DNA from: an uncultured Erythrobacter sp.
GTDB taxonomy: Bacteria > Pseudomonadota > Alphaproteobacteria > Sphingomonadales > Sphingomonadaceae
Direction: 5' to 3'
Assembly: GCA_947503275.1 (NCBI GenBank)
Contig: CANNCZ010000001.1
Location: 372,001-436,000, forward strand
Length of the DNA: 64,000 nucleotides
Part shown: positions 58,515 through 64,000 of the stretch, piece by piece
Layout: each line of letters begins with the position of its first letter
Numbering within the stretch: the first letter of the stretch is position 1
Notes under the pieces: model-generated
Databases searched by the model: none
Seen by the model: only the letters and a program-made list of their open reading frames with translations
Told to the model about the DNA's origin: nothing
Translations under genes and position numbers: made by a program

Positions 58515-59198
58515 TTAGAATCGTGCGGAAATTCCGATGTTGGCGATGTGATCGGACCGGTCCTCCCCATCGCGGAAAACATGTTGATTGAGGTAGCCGG
58601 GCGTCACCGAAATTCCATCGGCGATGGGCAAAGACACGCCTGCAAAATTGCGCCAGACTGCGATACCGCCTCGGTTGAAACGTGTGTCGTTCACGCCAAT
58701 AAATGGCTCAGTATAAAGCACCAGAGACGCGCTTTCACTGATCGGTGCGCGCAGTTGAATTTGGTTGCGATAACGCAAGCCGGTTTCGCCATCCTCTTCG
58801 AAAAAGCGTTGTTCAAAACGGTTGCGCGATGTGACGCGCAGGCCATTGGTATTCTTGAACAAAACGAAGGTCGCCTCTTGATAGATGCGGTGTTCGTTGA
58901 CTTCGACCGGGCCAATTGGATCGGTCAGGATGTAAGCATAGCCTCCACCGACGGTAACGTTTTCGTTGATCCGATATCCTATGAGTGACCGCAGCAGCAA
59001 TTGGCCCAAACGATCCGCATCATTGGTAAACCGCTCTTGTGCTTCGCCGCGAACGAACCATTCTCCATCATCATCCACATCAACCACAACCACTTGAGCG
59101 GCCCAAATGTTGAAATCATCTTCGGTCGCGGAAGCAGGCGACGCGACTAGAGCTGCACAAAATGTAACAAGTGCAGCAAGCAACGGACGGACGAACAT
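58515..59198 (-). CDS. DUF2490 outer-membrane-like protein
   Basis: A 227-residue protein with a signal peptide (cleavage near SPASA) and alternating aromatic strands that end in GISARF, the C-terminal Phe of many outer-membrane beta barrels. Segments NIWAAQVVVVDVDDDGEW and GLRYRNQIQLRAP fit DUF2490. It is probably a small barrel. ATG 59198 is preferred over an upstream frame with no signal. It converges with the DUF4197 gene. Confidence 0.85.
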   Translation of the reverse strand: MFVRPLLAALVTFCAALVASPASATEDDFNIWAAQVVVVDVDDDGEWFVRGEAQERFTNDADRLGQLLLRSLIGYRINENVTVGGGYAYILTDPIGPVEVNEHRIYQEATFVLFKNTNGLRVTSRNRFEQRFFEEDGETGLRYRNQIQLRAPISESASLVLYTEPFIGVNDTRFNRGGIAVWRNFAGVSLPIADGISVTPGYLNQHVFRDGEDRSDHIANIGISARF

Positions 59199-59398
59199 GA
59201 TTTTTGAGACCTTCCCTCGGAGGGTGATGTGACAGTTTGAGCTTAACACGCATGTGACGCTGCGGTTCCCTACTCAAAAATGCTGGGTCTTCTAAGCTCT
59301 CATGCTCTGGCTTCGCAAAAGGGGCTGTGCCATCCCGGTTTGCAACGAATCGATGGTCCCTGCCGGAGACTGTCGGACCCAAAGGAGAGCCGCGCGCC

Positions 59399-60052
59399 AT
59401 GAAATTCTTCGTCGACACCGCAGAGATTGATGACATCAAAAACCTCGCCAGCACTGGCCTGCTTGATGGGGTTACGACCAATCCGTCGTTGATCCACAAA
59501 TCGGGCCGCGACTTTATGGAAGTGACTAAGGAAATCTGCGGCATCGTCGATGGTCCGGTCAGCGCCGAAGTCGTCGCGCTGGATCACGAAACCATGATGC
59601 GCGAGGCCGAAGTGCTGCGCAAGATTGCGGACAATGTCTGTATCAAAGTCCCGCTGACGGTCGACGGGTTGAAGACCTGCAAAGCGCTGACGGGCGATGG
59701 CACGATGGTCAATGTGACGCTTTGCTTCTCCGCCAATCAGGCATTGCTCGCGGCCAAAGCTGGCGCGACGTTTATCTCTCCATTTGTAGGCCGTCATGAT
59801 GACAATGGGTTCGATGGGATGGACCTTATCGAGGACATCCGCCTGATCTATGACAACTATCTCTACGATACCGAAATCCTTGTCGCCAGCATCCGCCACA
59901 CAACCCATATCCTTGAAAGTGCAAAGATCGGCGCGGATGTTATCACAGCGCCGCCCAAAGTTATCCTCGGCCTGTTCAAACATGTCCTGACCGACAAAGG
60001 GATCGAGGCATTTATGGCCGATTGGGAAAAGACTGGCCAAAGCATCGTCTAA
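59399..60052 (+). CDS. fsa: Fructose-6-phosphate aldolase / small transaldolase
   Basis: A 217-residue TalC/Fsa-type TIM barrel. Schiff-base Lys83 in [10 protein letters not shown]-terminal [16 protein letters not shown] and [28 protein letters not shown] follows. It makes or cleaves fructose 6-phosphate, or acts as a transaldolase in the pentose phosphate pathway. AAGGAG precedes ATG 59399; an upstream ATG at 59327 is rejected. It is 18 bases before cobT. Confidence 0.95.
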   Translation: MKFFVDTAEIDDIKNLASTGLLDGVTTNPSLIHKSGRDFMEVTKEICGIVDGPVSAEVVALDHETMMREAEVLRKIADNVCIKVPLTVDGLKTCKALTGDGTMVNVTLCFSANQALLAAKAGATFISPFVGRHDDNGFDGMDLIEDIRLIYDNYLYDTEILVASIRHTTHILESAKIGADVITAPPKVILGLFKHVLTDKGIEAFMADWEKTGQSIV

Positions 60053-60070
60053 GCCCCATTTCGCACTGCA

Positions 60071-61921
60071 ATGGCTGAAGAATCTCCTCTCGATACGTTT
60101 AAACACGCGCTGACCGGCGCGGCGCGTGCGATTGCAAAGGACGCCGAGGTTGAGGTCGCTTGGAGCGCCGACGTGCCCGGTGCATCGGGCAATCGTTTCC
60201 GCGTGCCATTGCCCGCGCGCGATCTGCCAGCGGATCAGGTGACCGAAGCGCGCGGATTTGCCGACAGTTTTGCGCTGAAATTGCGGCACCACGATGCGGG
60301 GCTGCACGCAGTCGGCGCTCCGCCAGAGCCGGTGGCGCGGGCATGCTATGATGCGATTGAGCAAGTGCGTTATGAGGCGCTTGGCTCGAACCGGTTTGAC
60401 GGGATCAAAGCGAACCTTGATGCGGCGACCGAACTGCGCACCGCCAGCGATGGGATTGTTCGTGCGCAAAACTCTTCCGAAGTGCCGCTGCAGACTGCGC
60501 TGTCTTTGATGCTGCGAGAACAGCTGACCGGAGAGGCGATCCCGGCCAAAGCGGAGGCTGGCGTTGATCTGGTGCGCGACTTTGTCGAAGAGAAGGTTGG
60601 CAAGGATTTTGGCGCGCTCGGCGACATTGTCGGTGATCAAGAGGCGTTTCAGAAACTCGCGCTCGATATGCTGCGCGAACTCGACCTGACCCGGCCCACC
60701 GAGAACCCTGACCAGACCGAGAACGACGATTCCGAAGAGGATGAAGGCGAAGACGACGATCAGGCTGGCGATGAGCAACGGGAAGGCGATGCCGACCCGC
60801 AAGGCGCCGAGGCCGCTGGCGAAATGGCCGAAGGGGATGGCGAGGGCGAGGCCGATAGCGAGCTGTCCGCTGACGATGAGATGCAGGATGGCGAGCCGGG
60901 CGAAGAAGGCGATGCCTCCAACGCACCCGTCCGCCCGAATCGTCCGCAAGCCGACATCCCCGATGGGTTAGATTACAAGGCGTTCACTGAACGGTTTGAC
61001 GAAGAAATCGAAGCGCCCGAACTGTGCGATGCCGAAGAATTGGAGCGCCTGCGCGCCTATCTCGACAGTCAGCTAACAGGATTGCAAGGCGTGGTCACAC
61101 GGCTCGCCAATCGCCTGCAACGCCGATTGATGGCACAACAAAATCGTAGCTGGGATTTCGATCAGGAAGAGGGCGTTTTGGATGCCGCGCGCCTGTCCCG
61201 CGTGATTGTCTCACCGGGCACCGCGCTGACTTATAAAGTCGAACGCGATATCGATTTCAAAGACACTATCGTCACGCTTCTCATAGACAATTCCGGCTCC
61301 ATGCGGGGGCGCCCGATCAGCATCGCCGCGATCAGTGCCGACATCCTTGCGCGAACATTGGAGCGCTGCGGGGTCAAAACCGAGATTCTCGGCTTCACCA
61401 CCCGCGCATGGAAAGGTGGCCAGTCGCGCGAAGCCTGGCTGGCCGATGGCAAGCCGCAAGGGCCGGGCCGCCTCAACGATCTGCGCCACATCATCTACAA
61501 GCAAGCGGACGAACCATGGCGGCGCGCACGGCGCAATCTGGGCCTGATGATGCGCGAGGGTTTGCTCAAAGAAAACATTGATGGCGAGGCGTTACTTTGG
61601 GCGCATTCCCGCCTGATTTACCGCCCCGAAGAACGCCGCATCCTGATGGTGATCAGCGACGGTGCGCCGGTCGATGACAGCACTTTGAGTGTGAATTCCG
61701 CAGGGTATCTCGAAGCGCACCTTCGCGGTGTGATCGAATGGATTGAGAAAGCCTCACCCGTGCAGCTGGTGGCCATCGGCATTGGACACGACGTGACCCG
61801 CTATTACAGGCGTGCGGTGACAATCATGGATGTCGAACAATTGGGCGGCACGATCATGGAGCAGCTCGCGGAATTGTTCGAGGATGAAAAGGGCCAAGGT
61901 AAGGGCGCCCGGCGACGATAA
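60071..61921 (+). CDS. cobT: Cobaltochelatase subunit CobT-like
   Basis: A 616-residue protein. The N-terminal helical domain ends near residue 215, followed by a long acidic low-complexity linker (about residues 215-295), then the von Willebrand A-like domain with MIDAS motif DNSGSMRG near residue 405 and [19 protein letters not shown] [16 protein letters not shown]. CobT works with CobS and CobN to insert cobalt in aerobic B12 synthesis. No cobS or cobN is in the window; cobS is often nearby in relatives. Confidence 0.93.
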   Translation: MAEESPLDTFKHALTGAARAIAKDAEVEVAWSADVPGASGNRFRVPLPARDLPADQVTEARGFADSFALKLRHHDAGLHAVGAPPEPVARACYDAIEQVRYEALGSNRFDGIKANLDAATELRTASDGIVRAQNSSEVPLQTALSLMLREQLTGEAIPAKAEAGVDLVRDFVEEKVGKDFGALGDIVGDQEAFQKLALDMLRELDLTRPTENPDQTENDDSEEDEGEDDDQAGDEQREGDADPQGAEAAGEMAEGDGEGEADSELSADDEMQDGEPGEEGDASNAPVRPNRPQADIPDGLDYKAFTERFDEEIEAPELCDAEELERLRAYLDSQLTGLQGVVTRLANRLQRRLMAQQNRSWDFDQEEGVLDAARLSRVIVSPGTALTYKVERDIDFKDTIVTLLIDNSGSMRGRPISIAAISADILARTLERCGVKTEILGFTTRAWKGGQSREAWLADGKPQGPGRLNDLRHIIYKQADEPWRRARRNLGLMMREGLLKENIDGEALLWAHSRLIYRPEERRILMVISDGAPVDDSTLSVNSAGYLEAHLRGVIEWIEKASPVQLVAIGIGHDVTRYYRRAVTIMDVEQLGGTIMEQLAELFEDEKGQGKGARRR

Positions 61922-61931
61922 TTGTATCGCC

Positions 61932-62327
61932 CTAACTGCGCCCGTGATCAGCGCTTTCGTTGTGCAGATAGGCTGCGAGCGTGATGACCAACCATGCTGC
62001 GACGATCCACCATTCTGGGACTTGTGACCTCTTGATGTGATGCAAGTCTTTGCTGTCTGTATCCCATCGCCAGAAGGTGAAAGCTTCAAAAAGGTATCCG
62101 GCCAGCGGGATGCAGATCAAAGCGATGATTGCCGCGAAAGCTAGGGATTTGCCCTTCGTATCATGCCTTCCTTTGCCAAAGTGATACGCGACTAGCAGCA
62201 GTGGCAGCGTGATCAGGCCCTCAAGCGGCGTGAATGGCCCTTCGGTTACAAATATCGCGATGATCGCTGCCAAAGCCGCTGCCGAAAGCGCGACGAAATC
62301 AGCGTCTTTGTTCTCTAGCCCCGCCAT
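61932..62327 (-). CDS. Small multi-pass membrane protein, unknown
   Basis: A 131-residue protein with about four hydrophobic segments and short charged loops (KGRHDTKGK, RWDTDSKDLHHIKRSQ). No motif is recognisable. It converges on cobT with nine bases between stops, and follows the TIR gene by 25 bases. Confidence 0.75.
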   Translation of the reverse strand: MAGLENKDADFVALSAAALAAIIAIFVTEGPFTPLEGLITLPLLLVAYHFGKGRHDTKGKSLAFAAIIALICIPLAGYLFEAFTFWRWDTDSKDLHHIKRSQVPEWWIVAAWLVITLAAYLHNESADHGRS

Positions 62328-62352
62328 GTTTGCCTCCGATCACGCAACACAA

Positions 62353-63411
62353 TCACCGCGCGCAAAACGCAAGCTTCGGACCTTCCCAGCATGATCGATC
62401 AGTGCTGCTACGTTGAACTTCTGTCCGCTGAATTTCTCCGCCATTGTAGTAGATTTCAAGCACGCCGCGTCCTTCGCTAGTCACATCGAGGCCGATCTGA
62501 CGCACATCCATAAAGTATGGCCCATCGAGGCTGCGCGTCATGAAATCCCCACCCGCGCCAGCTGCAAAATGGCATGCCCCATCGTAGGTGAAGGCGGTGT
62601 TTGAAAAGTAACACCCGACGCGCCGCGCCCGAGCTGCGCCATTGTCCGCCCCGCCACCGCGCGGCGCAGCGGACTGAACGGGGGGGAGTGCCGGTTCGGG
62701 AGTGGGGGCTTGGGGGCTTGGCGCTTCATCGGGCGCAGCTGTGGCCGCAGGTTTAGGCGTGTCGGCGGCGGCCAAGGCTGGTGTTTCTGATCCGCCAATG
62801 GCCGCGTCGGCACCGCTCCCGCCATTGCCCATAGCGCCCAATAGGAGTGCTCCGGCACCAACGATCGCAAGCGCCGCAATCCCGATGCCTGCAAACAGGG
62901 GCCATTTTGATGGTTCGCTCCCGGCAGATGCCGAGTCACGGGCAGGTTCGGGTGCCGGAGAGGGCGTGGGTGTCGGCGAGGCAGTCGCCATTGCTATACT
63001 AGCCGTGGCGCTTTCTCCGGGCTGTCCACAAAGCTCAAACAGGCTCGCTTTCACCTTGCGCCAACCGGTGTGATCGTCCTCACCCTGCCATTCGCCAATA
63101 TCGGCGAACTGGATCTGGTTGAACGGCAGTGGTGGCATAATATCGCCCAACGCCGTCTGGATCAGCTTCCTCTGATTGCGCGCCATATCAGCCTCAGCCC
63201 GCACCCATTCGCTTTTCGCAGCGGTTGGGGACCACACCACAACGGCGGCCTTCGCCGAAGCGACTTTCTCCTCAATCACCTCGCCATAACTTTTGTGCGG
63301 GGGCAATTCGGCGTCCCACCAGACGTCATACCCCTCGGCCTCAATCTTTTGGGCAAGGCGTCGCACGGCGGCTTCGTCATGCCGCGAATAGGATAGGAAT
63401 ACATCGACCAT
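62353..63411 (-). CDS. TIR-domain single-pass membrane protein
   Basis: A 352-residue protein. TIR domain at about residues 1-125: VDVFLSYSRHDE at the N-terminus, WxxxE as Trp69/Glu73 (SEWVRAEADMA), where the Glu is a candidate NADase residue. A Pro/Ser-rich stretch follows, then one membrane helix (about 170-192), then a Pro/Ala-rich spacer and a C-terminal domain with four Cys, predicted periplasmic. ATG 63411 has GGGGGCAC upstream. It may be a membrane signalling protein; a defence role is not shown. Confidence 0.88.
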   Translation of the reverse strand: MVDVFLSYSRHDEAAVRRLAQKIEAEGYDVWWDAELPPHKSYGEVIEEKVASAKAAVVVWSPTAAKSEWVRAEADMARNQRKLIQTALGDIMPPLPFNQIQFADIGEWQGEDDHTGWRKVKASLFELCGQPGESATASIAMATASPTPTPSPAPEPARDSASAGSEPSKWPLFAGIGIAALAIVGAGALLLGAMGNGGSGADAAIGGSETPALAAADTPKPAATAAPDEAPSPQAPTPEPALPPVQSAAPRGGGADNGAARARRVGCYFSNTAFTYDGACHFAAGAGGDFMTRSLDGPYFMDVRQIGLDVTSEGRGVLEIYYNGGEIQRTEVQRSSTDRSCWEGPKLAFCAR

Positions 63412-63507
63412 CAAAGTGCCCCCTTTGAATTCAGGCTCAATTGATACTGCGCCGCCGCGCGCTTGCAAGCTTGCTCTCACGCGCTGGGCTGGCTAGCACC
63501 CATCGGT

Positions 63508-64000
63508 ATGAACGTAACCGAAGCTGTGACCAGCCGCCGATCTGTCCGCCAATTCCTTGATAAGCCAGTAGAGCTTAAAACTTTGCGCAGTGTGTTAGAT
63601 AAAGCCCGCTGGGCCGCATCTGGCTGCAATTATCAGCCATGGGAAGCCGCCGTGATGACTGGTGCTCCGCTGGCTGAGCTGCAAGCGAAACTCACCACCA
63701 CACCGCCTAATAAAGCGGAGTATGACTGGACCGCTCCGGGTGAGGAAGACATGTATAAACAGCGTCTTAATGGTGTGTCTAAAGGTATGTTTGGCGCGAT
63801 GGGTATCGCCCGCGATGATGGTGAGGGTCGGATGAAGGCGATGATGCGCAACGCCACCAGCTTTGATGCACCCGCTGTCCTGTTCGTATACTTCCCGCGC
63901 CTGATGAAAGAGCCGCAATGGTCGGATACCGGCATGTGGCTGCAAACGGTTGCATTGCTACTGCGCGAAGAGGGCCTCGATAGCTGTTTTCAGGAATATA
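63508..64000 (+). CDS. Nitroreductase family protein (partial)
   Basis: The first 164 residues of a flavin-dependent nitroreductase; the gene runs off the right edge. The N-terminal SRRSVRQFLDKPV is the FMN-phosphate site, and AARWAASGCNYQPWEAAV-like ARWAASGCNYQPWE is the second block. DTGMWLQTVALLLREEGL is the third (about residues 140-160). It is divergent from the TIR gene. Substrate unknown. Confidence 0.92.
   Translation, partial: MNVTEAVTSRRSVRQFLDKPVELKTLRSVLDKARWAASGCNYQPWEAAVMTGAPLAELQAKLTTTPPNKAEYDWTAPGEEDMYKQRLNGVSKGMFGAMGIARDDGEGRMKAMMRNATSFDAPAVLFVYFPRLMKEPQWSDTGMWLQTVALLLREEGLDSCFQEY

Noticed and set aside
59300..60949. Minus-strand open frame of 549 codons opposite fsa and cobT
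   Set aside because: Antisense shadow; fsa and cobT are certain and the shadow protein has no known motif.

Overview
The window is a gene-dense piece of an alphaproteobacterial chromosome. The best fit is the order Sphingomonadales, probably Erythrobacteraceae. The supporting signs are a circularly permuted (two-piece) tmRNA with an ANDNEALA-type tag, a short F1 epsilon subunit, genes for DUF2794 and DUF1153 proteins, a CobT-type chelatase subunit, and a partial arginine succinyltransferase (AST) pathway in which an M20 hydrolase sits where AstE would be expected. I saw no tRNA, rRNA, insertion sequence, prophage or CRISPR array. No gap between genes exceeds about 300 bases.

Layout. 1-4680: a ybbP-ybbA ABC exporter divergent from a TesA-like esterase, then recF, then a small operon of three tandem paralogous membrane micropeptides plus a PspC-domain protein, preceded by a good sigma-54 (-24/-12) promoter match. 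4880-8400: a leftward operon lemA, two TPM-domain genes, a NUDIX hydrolase and a short-chain dehydrogenase. 8560-10340: mscL, permuted ssrA, a GNAT acetyltransferase and a small membrane protein. 10460-17110: arginine catabolism (astB, astA, M20 hydrolase), a methyltransferase and malate synthase G. 17110-23310: a PilZ protein and the conserved envelope/ribosome block lptD-surA-pdxA-rsmA. 23500-26650: pepA, a DUF2256 gene, holC, a lipoprotein and ndk. 26700-33120: a sulfotransferase, a PurN-YjbR fusion, purM, a DUF2066-like protein, hda, cysE and a DUF2794 gene. 33115-42520: membrane proteins, dehydrogenase, gph, glmU, a soluble chemoreceptor-like protein, a SOUL protein, a DUF1153 protein and an S9 peptidase.

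42690-47930 is the F1 ATP synthase operon atpHAGDC (leftward). It carries an unrecognised 180-residue gene wedged between atpD and atpC. 48180-55490 looks like an accessory block between atpH and priA: a dioxygenase behind a perfect palindrome, a membrane-anchored serine protease, ada coupled to a PEP-mutase-like gene, a glutathione transferase, an iron-sulfur photolyase and a lipoprotein. 55565-64000: priA, a DUF4197 protein, a DUF2490 protein, fsa, cobT, a small membrane protein, a TIR-domain membrane protein and a nitroreductase cut by the window edge.

The most promising undescribed system is the sigma-54-preceded micropeptide/PspC operon at 3920-4680, which I interpret as an envelope-stress module. 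Other items worth attention are the extra gene in the atp operon, the PurN-YjbR fusion, and the palindromic operator in front of the dioxygenase. Gene calls are from reading translated motifs; no database search was run.
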